From Propionibacteriaceae bacterium (GTDB taxonomy: Bacteria; Actinomycetota; Actinomycetes; Propionibacteriales; Propionibacteriaceae), in contig JAISJO010000082.1 of the NCBI GenBank assembly GCA_031261485.1, positions 1 to 64,000 on the forward strand: 64,000 nucleotides of DNA, given 5' to 3'. The notes under the pieces are model-generated. The model did no database searches and was not told the DNA's origin. It saw nothing but the letters and a program-made list of their open reading frames with translations. The position numbers and the translations under genes are program-made. Of the stretch, positions 39,001 to 47,630 are shown piece by piece; the first letter of the stretch is position 1, and each line of letters begins with the position of its first letter.

Positions 39001-40515
39001 TCGCTCGCGGCTGCGGTGGGGGAGCGCATCGGGAACGGGGGGAGTGCCGCGAGGTGCGGCAGTACGGGCTGCGGGTGTGCCAGTGATTCCGCCAGTTGTG
39101 CTTGTGCTAGTGCCAACGTGGCCTGCGGATGCGGCGAAGCACAAGACACCAACCTCAAACGAATTGCGACAGACGACATTCCCATGGTGAAAGCTCCGCC
39201 CAGACCGCAGTTCCTCGCCGAGCACAAGGCGACGCACACCATCTTCGGCCCACAAATGAGCCCGATCCACTTCCGCATGCTCGGCCCGGTGTTCCGCCAA
39301 CTCGGCTACAACCTGCAAGTCCTTGAGTCCGCTTCGAAGGACGATATCGAGTGCGGGTTGAAGTTCGTCAACAATGACGCCTGCTTCCCGGCTGTTATGG
39401 TGATCGGGCAGTTGATCAACGTCTTTGCCACAGGTGGTGCTGACCCCGACAATTCGAGCGTCATCATCACCCAGACCGGCGGCATGTGCAGGGCCACGAA
39501 CTACGTCGGGATGCTGCGTAAAGGCTTGCAGCAGGCCGGTTATGGTCAGGTCCCGGTCATCGCACTGTCGGTCAGCGGCATCGAATCAAACCCTGGTTTC
39601 CGTATCAGTGCGGGCGCCATCCACCGAGGCCTGGAGGCCCTCGTCATGGGCGACGTCCTGCAAACGGTCCTGTTGCGTGTACGACCCTACGAGCGGGTCG
39701 AAGGCAGCGCCAATGCCTTGTATCAGCGGTGGAGTGACATTGCCTGCGAGTTCTTCGCGTCAGGTGGAAAGTCGTCAGCGATCTTCGGTGGTCGCCTGGG
39801 GTTCCGCAAGCTCGTTCGGTCCTGCGTACGTGAGTTTGATGAACTTCCCTTGCTGAACATCCCTCGCAAACCGCGCGTCGGCGTCGTCGGCGAGATTCTC
39901 GTCAAGTATCAGCCGGACGCGAACAACAACGTCGTCGGCGTCATCGAAGACGAGGGGTGCGAGGCTGTGCTTCCAGGGCTGACAAGTTTCTTCATTTACA
40001 GTTTGGCGGCCGCCGATTGGCGTTTGGCTAATTTGGGGGTTGGCACCAAGACGAGTGTGCGCAACTCCAAGCTCGGGGTATGGTTCGTCGATCGGTACGA
40101 GAAGGTGGTCAAAGAGGCCCTCGCCAGTTGCGGCGACAAGTTTGACACCGCACCCAGCATTTACACCATTCGTGACTACGCCGAAGAGGTGATTTCTCCG
40201 GGAACGAACGCGGGGGAGGGCTGGTTCCTCGTCGGCGAGATGATCGAGCTGATCCATTCCGGCGCGCCCAACATCATCTGCTGCCAACCGTTCGCCTGCC
40301 TGCCCAATCACGTTGTCGGACGCGGAATGTTCGCCGAATTGCGCCGCCAACACCCCGAGGTCAACCTGGTCTCCATCGACTACGACCCCGGCGCTTCCGA
40401 GGTGAACCAACTCAACCGCATCAAGCTCATGGTCGCAACAGCCCACAAACGCGGCGGGATGATTCCCTCAATGGAACCCTGGGACCTGGCCGATGCCGAA
40501 ATGACTTCGCGTTAG
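36067..40515 (+). CDS. 2-hydroxyacyl-CoA dehydratase activase-related protein
   Basis: A 1482-residue protein with two BcrAD/BadFG ASKHA ATPase domains: GLDVGSTTVKAVVLDTDG near residue 7 and GIDAGSTTIKSVLMDPEG near 320. Each has the later Cys-containing loop (NGTCAGGTGAF and NEACSSGCGSF), which in activases supplies ligands for the bridging [4Fe-4S] cluster. The C-terminal ~800 residues match DUF2229 and HgdB/HgdC-like segments (with NDACFPAVMVIGQL). A Cys-rich linker (CGSTGCGCASDSASCACAS) sits near 995-1025. Such long fused proteins are known in anaerobes, but their substrate is unknown; single-electron ATP-driven chemistry is expected. No separate dehydratase subunits are encoded nearby. 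Start after GGCAGAAG. Confidence 0.85.
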   Translation: MNRTLSLGLDVGSTTVKAVVLDTDGAVIFSDYRRHNADVRGELVHLLEDVQQALPDAMFQVAMTGSGGLGVAKIIGVPFIQEVIAATAAIERFNPEADVVVELGGEDAKITYLHPVPEQRMNGTCAGGTGAFIDQMAVLLKTDAIGLNELASQYINLYPIASRCGVFAKSDIQPLLNQGAAHADIAASVFSAVANQTIAGLACGHPIRGKVIFLGGPLFFLSELRAAYVRALPQVDDFILPENAQLYVAMGAALLCPPPPLSLPHILGALVDARGGTLDIKTMRPLFATKEERAAFDAKHARHHVDQLPLDGATGPLFLGIDAGSTTIKSVLMDPEGRIRYSTYGSNEGDPITAAVTIARQIREVLPVNAHVARSCVTGYGETIVKAALHADEGEIETMAHYRAAKAVAPGVTSVIDIGGQDMKFLKLRNGTIDSIAVNEACSSGCGSFLQTFATTMNTDIATFAAAGCEAENPVDLGSRCTVFMNSSVKAAQKEGAGLADISAGLSYSVVRNALYKVIKLRDESELGDCVVVQGGTFLNDAVLRAFELLTGVEVVRPNIAGLMGAYGAALTAQMHYDPDEALTSAFMARDLDAFSCASEQRTCQLCQNHCKLTITTFDDGIPNVSGNRCDRGASLDKRPKKSEIPNLYDYKYQRLFAYHRLSEKDATRGEIGIPRALGMYEDYPLWFTILTKLGFRVVVSARSSHELFELGMESIPAENVCYPAKLAHGHVEWLLNRGVKTIFFPCVSYERKTFTDADNNYTCPIVAYYPQVVEKNVTRLHEDGVRYLDPFVNLDKPEHLAKRLTEIFADWNVTLKEAKEAVAAGYAELDLAQADIKREGDRALQYAAETGRRVIVLAGRPYHVDPEIHHGIPEAITKLGMVVISEDALTHGMRHTHLERPIRVMDQWTYHTRLYEAAAQVRAMPNANLVQLNSFGCGLDAVTTDEVQEIIESAGDTYTLMKIDEVSNLGAATIRLRSLAAAVGERIGNGGSAARCGSTGCGCASDSASCACASANVACGCGEAQDTNLKRIATDDIPMVKAPPRPQFLAEHKATHTIFGPQMSPIHFRMLGPVFRQLGYNLQVLESASKDDIECGLKFVNNDACFPAVMVIGQLINVFATGGADPDNSSVIITQTGGMCRATNYVGMLRKGLQQAGYGQVPVIALSVSGIESNPGFRISAGAIHRGLEALVMGDVLQTVLLRVRPYERVEGSANALYQRWSDIACEFFASGGKSSAIFGGRLGFRKLVRSCVREFDELPLLNIPRKPRVGVVGEILVKYQPDANNNVVGVIEDEGCEAVLPGLTSFFIYSLAAADWRLANLGVGTKTSVRNSKLGVWFVDRYEKVVKEALASCGDKFDTAPSIYTIRDYAEEVISPGTNAGEGWFLVGEMIELIHSGAPNIICCQPFACLPNHVVGRGMFAELRRQHPEVNLVSIDYDPGASEVNQLNRIKLMVATAHKRGGMIPSMEPWDLADAEMTSR

Positions 40516-40530
40516 GCCCGTGTTCGGGGA

Positions 40531-40661
40531 GGTGGCGGGAATCAGTCAGCGGTTGTGCCCTCCAAACCGAACGGCCTCTGCCGCGCAATGGCGCTTGCGC
40601 TGGGATGCCATTCCTCCGCCAAGGTCCGACTGCCCACAACCACTGACTGATTCGCGCCACC
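40531..40661. repeat. 131-bp inverted repeat (MITE-like)
   Basis: Arms of 27 bp, left GGTGGCGGGAATCAGTCAGC... (40531-40557) and right 40635-40661, are complementary at 25 of 27 positions and enclose 77 bp. The interior has its own small palindrome (AATGGC...GCCATT). It lies between the activase stop and the tryptophanase start. Read as RNA it would form a long hairpin. No transposase is visible and no target duplication is evident. Confidence 0.75.
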
Positions 40662-40788
40662 GCGCAGTCGTCCCCCACGTCCCCATTATCCCGTTCCACC
40701 TTCGTGTCATCGACGCACTAAGACCAGTCACCAAGCTATGATGGCCCGTGGCAGCCACGACGGCTGACCGATGAGTTTGGGAGATGAC

Positions 40789-42237
40789 ATGCCAAAGGTC
40801 ACGTATTTCAGTGGAGAGACTTTTCCGCTGGAAATGCACAAGGTTCGTATCATTCAGAAACTGACCCTGCTTCCTGTGGAGGAACGACTGCGGGCAGTGG
40901 AGGAGTCGGGTTACAACACATTCTTGCTGCAGAACAAGGACGTGTTCCTCGACATGCTGACCGATTCCGGAGTGAACGCGATGAGCGACCGGCAGCAGGC
41001 AGCCATGTTGCTTGCCGATGACGCCTATGCTGGCTCGGCGACTTTCTACAGACTCCAGGACAAGCTCACAGAGCTCTTCGGCAAGAAGTACTTCCTTCCC
41101 GCTCACCAGGGTCGCGCTGCTGAGCACATTCTCTGCAAAGCCTATGTCAAGCCTGGCGACATTGTGCCATGTAATTACCACTTCACTACGTGGAAAGCCC
41201 ATGTTGTCGAACTGGGCGGCCGAGTGGTCGAGTTGCTCAAGCCTGAGGGTCTCGAAGTGACCTCCACCAACCCCTTCAAGGGTAACTTTGACACGGCGGC
41301 CTTGGAAGCTTTGGTCGCCAAAGAGGGCGCGGACAAGATTCCGTACGTCCGTATGGAAGCCGGAACAAACCTCATTGGCGGACAGCCATTCTCTCTGGCC
41401 AACCTGAAGGAAGTGTCCGCGACTTGTCACAAGCACGGCATCAAGTTGGTCCTCGACGCCTCCTTGCTGGCCGACAACCTGCACTTCATCAAGACCCGCG
41501 AAGCGGAGTACGCCGACGCCTCCATCGCGGACATCGCTCTCGAAATCGCAGCGACATCTGACATCATCTATTTCTCCGCCCGCAAGTTGGGTTTCGGGCG
41601 TGGCGGCGGCATCGTCACCGACGACGAAGAGCTGTACAAGCAGATGCGCGGGTTCGTGCCCATGTACGAGGGGTTCCTCACCTACGGCGGCATGTCGGTG
41701 CGCGAGATGGAGGCGATCACCGTCGGCCTGGATGAGACTCTCGACGAGGACATGATCACTCAGGGTCCGCAATTCATCGAGCACATGGTGAAGACCTTGG
41801 ACGCGGCAGGTGTGCCCGTCATCACCCCGCCAGGTGGCCTCGGCGCCCATGTGGACGCCATGCGTTTCCTCGACCATATCCCTCAGAGCCAGTACCCAGC
41901 AGCCGCCTTGAACTCGGCCATTTTCATCGCATCTGGTGTGCGCGGTATGGAGCGTGGCACGATGTCCGAGCAACGCGAGCCGGACGGCACAGAGATTGCT
42001 GCCGATATGGAGTTGGTCCGGCTCGCTGTTCCGCGACGGGTTTTCACCTTGTCACAGGTCAATTACGCCATCGACCGCGTGATGTGGCTGCATGCCAACC
42101 GCCGTATCGTGGGCGGCCTGACGTGGGTCGAGGAACCAGAAATCCTGCGCTTCTTCTACGGTCGCCTCGCCCCCATCGGGGACTGGCACCACGAATTGGT
42201 CGCCAAGTTCCGCGCCGACTTTGGGGACAGCCTCTGA
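40789..42237 (+). CDS. tnaA: Tryptophanase-family beta-eliminating lyase
   Basis: A 482-residue PLP enzyme read from ATG 40789, which has GGGAGATGAC upstream; ATG 40771 is six codons earlier. Conserved family segments include GYNTFLLQNKDVFLDMLTDS, GVNAMSDRQQAAM, AYAGSATFYRL, PAHQGRAAEHIL and the PLP-lysine region DIIYFSARKLGFGRGGG. The Lys in SARK is the Schiff-base residue; the usual tryptophanase reads SAKKDAMVPMGG, so this belongs to a subfamily with a different active-site loop and may act on another amino acid (Cys, Tyr or Ser are known beta-elimination substrates). No tnaC leader or tnaB permease is found. The gene follows the activase and a large inverted repeat. Confidence 0.85.
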   Translation: MPKVTYFSGETFPLEMHKVRIIQKLTLLPVEERLRAVEESGYNTFLLQNKDVFLDMLTDSGVNAMSDRQQAAMLLADDAYAGSATFYRLQDKLTELFGKKYFLPAHQGRAAEHILCKAYVKPGDIVPCNYHFTTWKAHVVELGGRVVELLKPEGLEVTSTNPFKGNFDTAALEALVAKEGADKIPYVRMEAGTNLIGGQPFSLANLKEVSATCHKHGIKLVLDASLLADNLHFIKTREAEYADASIADIALEIAATSDIIYFSARKLGFGRGGGIVTDDEELYKQMRGFVPMYEGFLTYGGMSVREMEAITVGLDETLDEDMITQGPQFIEHMVKTLDAAGVPVITPPGGLGAHVDAMRFLDHIPQSQYPAAALNSAIFIASGVRGMERGTMSEQREPDGTEIAADMELVRLAVPRRVFTLSQVNYAIDRVMWLHANRRIVGGLTWVEEPEILRFFYGRLAPIGDWHHELVAKFRADFGDSL

Positions 42238-42402
42238 GCCGACCCACGAAGACAACATGATGGGGGCATTCGAGATTTCCACGGTGTCCTGACTCCTGTC
42301 GTGTCCGATGCAGGTCACAACATGGCGTGGGAAAACCCCGCCGGACTAGCTGAAATAATCGCCGACTGCCTTGACTCCATCGACAGGCAAGCAGCGAAGT
42401 GA
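42238..42402 (+). pseudogene. alpha/beta-hydrolase C-terminal remnant
   Basis: Immediately after the tnaA stop and in the same frame, codons read TPVVSDAGHNMAWENPAGLA and EIIADCLDSIDRQAAK to TGA at 42400. The pattern (D-AGHN-xxWENP) is that of the catalytic-His end of alpha/beta-hydrolases. No N-terminal part is present, so this is a fragment. It could also be chance, since it is only 55 codons. Confidence 0.45.
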
Positions 42403-42425
42403 GCCGCCGCGCCTGGGAGTCCCTC

Positions 42426-42537
42426 GGGAAGCACTGACTATTGACCACTATGTCCGTCATCCTGCGCGAAGTCGCAGGATCTATGGTTGCCAGGTGGATT
42501 CTGCGGACTGATGAGGTGCCTTGATCGGTGTTTCCCT
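42426..42537. repeat. Palindromic intergenic repeat, copy 2
   Basis: The core GTCATCCTGCGCGAAGTCGCAGGAT (42456-42480) contains an 8-bp hairpin stem ATCCTGCG/CGCAGGAT with a 6-nt loop. To its left GGGAAGCACTGACTATTGACC matches the copy at 48941 read on the minus strand; to the right GATCGGTGTTTCCCT mirrors the GGGAA end. It lies between tnaA and the PHO box and could also serve as a terminator for tnaA. Confidence 0.6.
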
Positions 42538-42568
42538 GAAGACCCCCAGGAGCAAGAAGTCGTCCAGA

Positions 42569-42590
42569 GTTCACCCACCGTTCACCTAGT
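42569..42590 (+). promoter_or_regulatory. PHO box upstream of pstS
   Basis: Two adjacent 11-bp direct repeats, GTTCACCCACC and GTTCACCTAGT, match the actinobacterial PhoP-binding PHO box. They lie 45 bp before pstS, placing regulator binding where it would activate under phosphate starvation. The cognate regulator is probably the OmpR-type protein encoded at 47627. Confidence 0.8.
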
Positions 42591-42634
42591 AGGCACTGCT
42601 CCGGTTACCTCGGGCTACTAGCGTGGCAATCACT

Positions 42635-43798
42635 ATGAAGAAAGATACAACGACAAACTCGACTACGAGTATTTTCATTCGTTTTGCGACGGCCAGTGCC
42701 GCCGCTCTCGCCATGGCAGCGTCGCTTGTCGGCTGCGCCACCAACGAAACCCAGGACACGCAACCTCCGTCCACGACCATCAGTTCGGCGTCGGGACAGA
42801 CCTCAGCAGCCGCCCTGTCCGGAACGTTGAATGCCGGTGGCGCCTCCTCTCAGACCGCCGCCCAGGAAGCCTGGCGCGCTGACTTCCAGAACGCCAATCC
42901 CCAGGTCACCGTCAACTATGACCCGACTGGCTCGGGCACTGGAGTGACGAACTTCATCAATGGCGGGTATGCCCTCGCGGGCACAGACACTGCCATTGCC
43001 TCTGATGCGGCCAAAGGTCCTTTCGCGGCCTGCGCGCCCACATCGGGACTCGTCGAAGTGCCCGCGTACATCTCACCCATCGCTATTGGGTTCAACCTGC
43101 CTGACATCGCCTCGCTGAAGCTCGACCCCGCGAGCCTGGCTGGCATCTTCACAGGAGCCATCACCACCTGGGACGATCCCGCGATCACCGCGCAGAACCC
43201 GGGTGTGACACTGCCGTCAACGAAGATCACTGCTGTGCATCGAGGCGACAAGTCTGGGACAACAGCCAACTTCACTGACTATCTCGCTCAGACCGGCCCA
43301 GCGGCGTGGACCTTCGGCTCGGTCGAGATGTGGCCTCAGTCGCTGCAAGGCGAATCCGCTGACAAGACCCAAGGTGTGCGCGAAGTCCTCGCGTCCACTG
43401 TGGGCGCGATTGGGTACCTCGACGCCTCCCAGGCCACAGCGATGGGCATCGCCTCCATCAAGGTGGGGTCCTCGTACGTCGCTCCCTCGGCTGCGGGTGC
43501 AGCAGCCACTGTCGGGGCATCTCAGCAGGAGTCAGGTCGGGGCAGTAGTGACATCGTCATCAAACTCGACCGCACATCGACGGACCCGTCAACCTACCCG
43601 CTCGTTCTCATCAGCTATCTCGTCGCCTGCGAACAATACTCCGACACCGCACAAGGCCAACTCGTCAAGGCCTACCTCGACTACGTGGTCTCGGCCCAAG
43701 GACAGCAAGCGGCAGCTAGTAATGCTGGTTCTGCTCCGACTACCGGCGATACGACACTTGACGCCAAGATCCGCGCGGCAATCGCATCGGTTCACTGA
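42635..43798 (+). CDS. pstS: Phosphate ABC transporter, substrate-binding lipoprotein
   Basis: A 387-residue PstS from ATG 42635 (the GTG four codons earlier is less likely). A lipoprotein signal ends in LVGC, so the mature protein is anchored outside the membrane. Family segments: GAGGASSQTAAQEAWRADF-like start (LNAGGASSQTAAQEAW), GTDTAIASDAAK, AYISPIAIGFNLP, LAGIFTGAITTWDDPAI and HRGDKSGTTANFTDYL, which hold the phosphate-binding residues (the SGTT loop). It is the first gene of pstSCAB, directly controlled by the PHO box. No strong ribosome site is seen, so the mRNA may be leaderless or nearly so. Length agrees with actinobacterial PstS. Confidence 0.93.
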   Translation: MKKDTTTNSTTSIFIRFATASAAALAMAASLVGCATNETQDTQPPSTTISSASGQTSAAALSGTLNAGGASSQTAAQEAWRADFQNANPQVTVNYDPTGSGTGVTNFINGGYALAGTDTAIASDAAKGPFAACAPTSGLVEVPAYISPIAIGFNLPDIASLKLDPASLAGIFTGAITTWDDPAITAQNPGVTLPSTKITAVHRGDKSGTTANFTDYLAQTGPAAWTFGSVEMWPQSLQGESADKTQGVREVLASTVGAIGYLDASQATAMGIASIKVGSSYVAPSAAGAAATVGASQQESGRGSSDIVIKLDRTSTDPSTYPLVLISYLVACEQYSDTAQGQLVKAYLDYVVSAQGQQAAASNAGSAPTTGDTTLDAKIRAAIASVH

Positions 43799-43826
43799 AG
43801 CGGCAAGCAACGTGGTACAGATTGCC

Positions 43827-44783
43827 ATGACTGACCTTGTGTCCATCCGCCGTGTTCCGCTGATGAAAGCGGAACATCGGCGGGCGCGGGCCGAAGAAGC
43901 CACCGCCCGAGGCGTCGCCACAGTCGCAGGCTGGACGGTCGTCGTCCTGCTCGCAGCAGTGACAATTTTCCTGCTCATCCAAGGCTTGCCAGCATTGACC
44001 GCACAACCTGAAGAACTGCCACTCGGCGTGAGTCTTCTCCGCCTGGCGCCACCATTGTTGTTCGGCTCGCTGTGGTCAGGTCTGCTCTCCCTCGGGTTGG
44101 CAGCGCCAGTGGCCATCGGTGTGGCCCTCTTCACCACGCAGTACGCTCCCAAGCCTCTCGCGCGACTACTGGGCACCATCACTGATCTGCTTGCTGCCGT
44201 CCCCTCCGTGGTCTATGGACTGTGGGGCCTGACAGTTCTGGCCCCACTGACAGCCCCACTCGGCGCATGGTTGGCGACCCATCTGGGTTGGTTCCCGCTC
44301 TTCGCAGGGGAGGCGTCAGCCACCGGGCGGACGATGCTGGCGGCGTCTGTCGTGCTGGCCATCATGATCATGCCCATCATGACATCGGTCGTGCGCGAAG
44401 TGTTCACCCAAGCTCCAACAGAACCAGTCGAGGCCGCCCTCGGACTAGGGGCGACGAAATGGGAAAGCATTCGGATGGCCGTCCTCCCGGTCTCCCGGTC
44501 AGGAATCGTGGCCGGGGCAATGCTGGGGCTCGGACGGGCCCTTGGAGAGACAATGGCGGTGGCCATGGTTCTGTCGGCCAGTCCGCTGCATGTCACCGGC
44601 TCCCTGGTTACCTCTTCTGGACCTGGAACAATCGCAGCGTTCATTGCCCAAACCTTCCCCGAAGCCCACGGGCTCGAACTCAACGCCCTGATCGCGCTCG
44701 GACTCAGCTTGTTCGCGGTGACTTTCCTTGTCAACGCGGTGGCGCGACGAATCGTGAGCCGTCCATCGAAGGGGATCTCATGA
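43827..44783 (+). CDS. pstC: Phosphate ABC transporter permease PstC
   Basis: A 318-residue membrane protein from ATG 43827. Six TM helices are visible, starting with GWTVVVLLAAVTIFLLI, and the binding-protein-dependent permease motif appears as EAALGLGATKWESIRMAVLP (EAA loop that contacts PstB). A second conserved stretch, LLAAVPSVVYGLWGL, is characteristic of PstC. It lies 28 nt after pstS and overlaps pstA by ATGA. The ribosome site is weak; GTG 43812 is an alternative start. Confidence 0.93.
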   Translation: MTDLVSIRRVPLMKAEHRRARAEEATARGVATVAGWTVVVLLAAVTIFLLIQGLPALTAQPEELPLGVSLLRLAPPLLFGSLWSGLLSLGLAAPVAIGVALFTTQYAPKPLARLLGTITDLLAAVPSVVYGLWGLTVLAPLTAPLGAWLATHLGWFPLFAGEASATGRTMLAASVVLAIMIMPIMTSVVREVFTQAPTEPVEAALGLGATKWESIRMAVLPVSRSGIVAGAMLGLGRALGETMAVAMVLSASPLHVTGSLVTSSGPGTIAAFIAQTFPEAHGLELNALIALGLSLFAVTFLVNAVARRIVSRPSKGIS

Positions 44784-45661
44784 GTACCATCACCCAAGTG
44801 TCTCTGCGACGACGGTTGACCTCGTCAACAGCGGTTGTCCTCATGGGAATTGCTGTGGCAGCAGCGCTCGTCCCCCTCATCTCACTGCTGTGGACGGTCA
44901 TCAGCCGGGGTGTGCGTCGTTTCGACCTCGCCTTCGTCACACAGTCGATGCGTGGGATCGTCGGTGCGGGCGGCGGGGCCAGTCATGCCATCGCTGGCAG
45001 CCTCCTCATCACTGGAGCAGCGACCCTGATGTGCGTCCCTCTGGGCGTGCTGGCTGCGGTGTACATGACGGAGTATGGCCGTGGTCTGCCCGTGCGGGTC
45101 ATCACCTTCCTCGTCGATGTCATGACGGGCATCCCATCCATTGTGGTGGGTTTGTTCGCGTATGCGGTGGCGAGTCTGTTCTTCGGCCCCGGGATTCGCT
45201 CCGGTTTGGTCGCGTCAGGCGCCCTGGTGCTTCTCATGTTGCCCGTTGTCATCCGGTCCAGCGAGGAGATGTTGCGTATGGTCCCACTCGACCTGCGCGA
45301 AGCCTCCTACGCCCTGGGCGCGCCGCGATGGCGCACTATTGCCTCCGTCGTCTTGCCGACGGCTCTGCCCGGCATCACCTCTGGAGCCTTGCTGGGCGTG
45401 GCTCGTATCGTCGGTGAGACGGCACCCTTGTTGCTTGTGGCCGGTTTCACCGATTCGATGAACGGAAATCTGCTCGACGGACGTATGGCCACCTTGCCCG
45501 TCTTCATCTACAGCCAATGGCAGAACCAAGGCGCCGATGCGTCGGCTTACAGCAACAGAGCCTGGACAGCGGCACTTGTTCTCGTCCTCTTTGTGCTGGC
45601 ACTCAATATCGCAGCGAAAGCTGCCATCCGTCTCACCCAACGACACAAGGGACAATCATGA
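44780..45661 (+). CDS. pstA: Phosphate ABC transporter permease PstA
   Basis: A 293-residue inner-membrane permease with six TM helices. The PstA-type conserved region [18 protein letters not shown] and the EAA loop [21 protein letters not shown] are present, followed by [20 protein letters not shown]. It overlaps pstC upstream and pstB downstream with ATGA junctions, so the four transport genes are strictly coupled. Nothing unusual. Confidence 0.93.
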   Translation: MSTITQVSLRRRLTSSTAVVLMGIAVAAALVPLISLLWTVISRGVRRFDLAFVTQSMRGIVGAGGGASHAIAGSLLITGAATLMCVPLGVLAAVYMTEYGRGLPVRVITFLVDVMTGIPSIVVGLFAYAVASLFFGPGIRSGLVASGALVLLMLPVVIRSSEEMLRMVPLDLREASYALGAPRWRTIASVVLPTALPGITSGALLGVARIVGETAPLLLVAGFTDSMNGNLLDGRMATLPVFIYSQWQNQGADASAYSNRAWTAALVLVLFVLALNIAAKAAIRLTQRHKGQS

Positions 45662-46506
45662 CACAAACAATCCTTCCCACGATCCACAGGGAAACCACCA
45701 CACCAATCCCAGCGCCCATCTCATCCGATGGCCCCAAGATTGCCATCACGAACTTCTCTGCTTACTACGGATCGTTCCTGGCTATCAGCAACGTCAATGT
45801 GACGATTGAACCCAAGCAAGTCACGGCGTTCATCGGCCCATCAGGATGCGGCAAGACCACTTTGCTGCGTTCCATCAACCGTCTGCACGAAGTGACGCCT
45901 GGAGCGAGGACAGAAGGGTCGGTTCGTTTGGGCGCGACTGACTTGTACGACCCACGAGTCGATGTTGCCGCCGTACGAGCACGCATCGGCATGGTCTTCC
46001 AACGCCCGAATCCTTTCCCCACCATGTCAATACGCGACAATGTTCTCGCCGGACCGAGATTGCAAGGGCGCAGACTGAGTCGCAGTGAAGCAGATGACCT
46101 TGTCGAGTCTTCACTTCGAGCGGCAGGGCTGTGGGAGGACGCCAAGGACCGTTTGCGGGCGGCGGGCGCTGGGCTCTCTGGTGGACAACAGCAGCGACTC
46201 TGTATCGCACGCGCTGTGGCCAACTCGCCGGATGTCATCTTGATGGACGAACCATGCTCCTCGCTCGACCCGATATCGACGGCCACAATTGAGGCGATGA
46301 TTGTGGACCTGGCAAGGAATTACACGGTCATCATCGTCACCCACAATATGCAGCAGGCTCTGAGGGTGTCCCGAAGGACTGCCTTTTTCAGCACAGATGG
46401 AGCCTCCCGCCCAGGTCGTCTCGTCGAATACGGTGACACGATGCAGGTCTTCAACGCTCCACGCGAAGAAGCAACAGCACGTTACGTCGGAGGGCACTTC
46501 GGGTGA
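45658..46506 (+). CDS. pstB: Phosphate ABC transporter ATP-binding protein
   Basis: A 282-residue ATPase: Walker [22 protein letters not shown]-loop [16 protein letters not shown] (typical of PstB), signature [16 protein letters not shown] and Walker [17 protein letters not shown] with an H-loop in THNMQQA. The first ~25 residues are a short variable extension before the domain. It couples by ATGA to pstA and by a GTGA overlap to the histidine kinase gene. No phoU is present in the window, which is unusual for a pst operon. Confidence 0.95.
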   Translation: MTQTILPTIHRETTTPIPAPISSDGPKIAITNFSAYYGSFLAISNVNVTIEPKQVTAFIGPSGCGKTTLLRSINRLHEVTPGARTEGSVRLGATDLYDPRVDVAAVRARIGMVFQRPNPFPTMSIRDNVLAGPRLQGRRLSRSEADDLVESSLRAAGLWEDAKDRLRAAGAGLSGGQQQRLCIARAVANSPDVILMDEPCSSLDPISTATIEAMIVDLARNYTVIIVTHNMQQALRVSRRTAFFSTDGASRPGRLVEYGDTMQVFNAPREEATARYVGGHFG

Positions 46507-47630
46507 AGCGTACCCGCCATGTCCTGGCACACGTGGCGAATCGGACTAGCAGCTCTAGCAGGTCTAGTAGGCTGGATTGTGTGACGAAGAGACACCGTAA
46601 GCCCGGTCCTGGTTTGCACCGCCGAACTCTCGTCGCCCTGCGAGCGGTCGGCGGGTATTGTTTCGTGGTCACAGCCCGAGGCCGAGCGCTCTACGTGTCA
46701 GAACCACTGGCCGGTGTCCTCCCTCTCGACAAAGGACGCCTGACCGAACCCAATCTGACCACTCTCGTTCACGAAGCCAGAACCAGTGGCGCCACAGTCA
46801 CGCGGGCGTTCCACACCGACTCGTGGGGAAGTATGCGCGACCTTGTGGCCCAAGCAGCAACGATTGAAGACAATTGCGTGCTCGTTGTCCTCATCGACCG
46901 CTCAGCGGAGGTGGAGGCAACCCAGGCCAGGCGAGATTTCGTGTCCAACGTCGGACATGAGCTGGTCACCCCTGTCACTTCGCTGCGCCTCATCGCCCAA
47001 GCTCTGACAGCGAGCGCCGAGGACCCAGCCATGGTGCGAGATTTCGCGGGGCGGTTGACTCGCGTGACCACCCAACTCGACCACATGACAGCCTCGATGC
47101 TCACCTTGGCGCGCGCCCAGGAGGCCCCGCTGCCCGACCAGATGAGGCCAATCGACATTGGCGACGTTATCGACAAAGCGGTAGCCACTCTGGCCAATGA
47201 AGCAGAGCATGCCGGTATCAAACTCCAACGCAAGAAGCGTGGGAAAGCGGTCGTCATGGGTGATGCAGACGCGCTCGAGACCGCTGTCGAGAATCTCGTG
47301 TCGAATGCGATTCACTACTCGCCATCGGGAGGTCGCGTGACAATCACCACCGGACGCGATGATTCGGCAGGGACCGCGACCATCAGTGTCGTCGATCAGG
47401 GGATTGGTGTGGACCCCGCCGAGCAGGACCGCATATTCGAGCGCTTCTATCGAACAGACTCGGCCCGGGCTCGGCGCACTGGGGGGACCGGATTAGGCCT
47501 GGCCATCGTCAAGCACACCGCACTTGCCCATGGAGGCTCCGTTCGTGTCGACTCCCGCCCAGGAATCGGCTCAACATTCGCCCTGATACTGCCTCAGGCA
47601 GGAGCGCCGGACACGGAGGAGGAGGCATGA
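46503..47630 (+). CDS. PhoR/SenX3-like sensor histidine kinase (soluble)
   Basis: A 375-residue kinase. The HisKA H-box is [19 protein letters not shown] (a Val where PhoR-like proteins have Arg: HELRTP), and the HATPase boxes are present: N in [29 protein letters not shown] and [13 protein letters not shown]. No TM helix is found, unlike most PhoR and SenX3 proteins, so it seems cytosolic or only peripherally bound. The N-terminal region to ~130 is a degenerate PAS-like sensor. The GTG at 46503 overlaps pstB, but the Ser-rich start ([11 protein letters not shown]) comes from a short DNA repeat, so GTG 46581 (349 residues) could be the real start. It should respond to phosphate state via Pst. 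Confidence 0.85.
   Translation: MKRTRHVLAHVANRTSSSSRSSRLDCVTKRHRKPGPGLHRRTLVALRAVGGYCFVVTARGRALYVSEPLAGVLPLDKGRLTEPNLTTLVHEARTSGATVTRAFHTDSWGSMRDLVAQAATIEDNCVLVVLIDRSAEVEATQARRDFVSNVGHELVTPVTSLRLIAQALTASAEDPAMVRDFAGRLTRVTTQLDHMTASMLTLARAQEAPLPDQMRPIDIGDVIDKAVATLANEAEHAGIKLQRKKRGKAVVMGDADALETAVENLVSNAIHYSPSGGRVTITTGRDDSAGTATISVVDQGIGVDPAEQDRIFERFYRTDSARARRTGGTGLGLAIVKHTALAHGGSVRVDSRPGIGSTFALILPQAGAPDTEEEA

Noticed and set aside
38032-39318. Minus-strand ORF of 428 codons
   Set aside because: Antisense shadow of the activase gene with no ribosome site or motif.
40546-41973. Minus-strand ORF of 475 codons
   Set aside because: Antisense shadow of the tryptophanase-like gene; His-rich composition typical of antisense frames.
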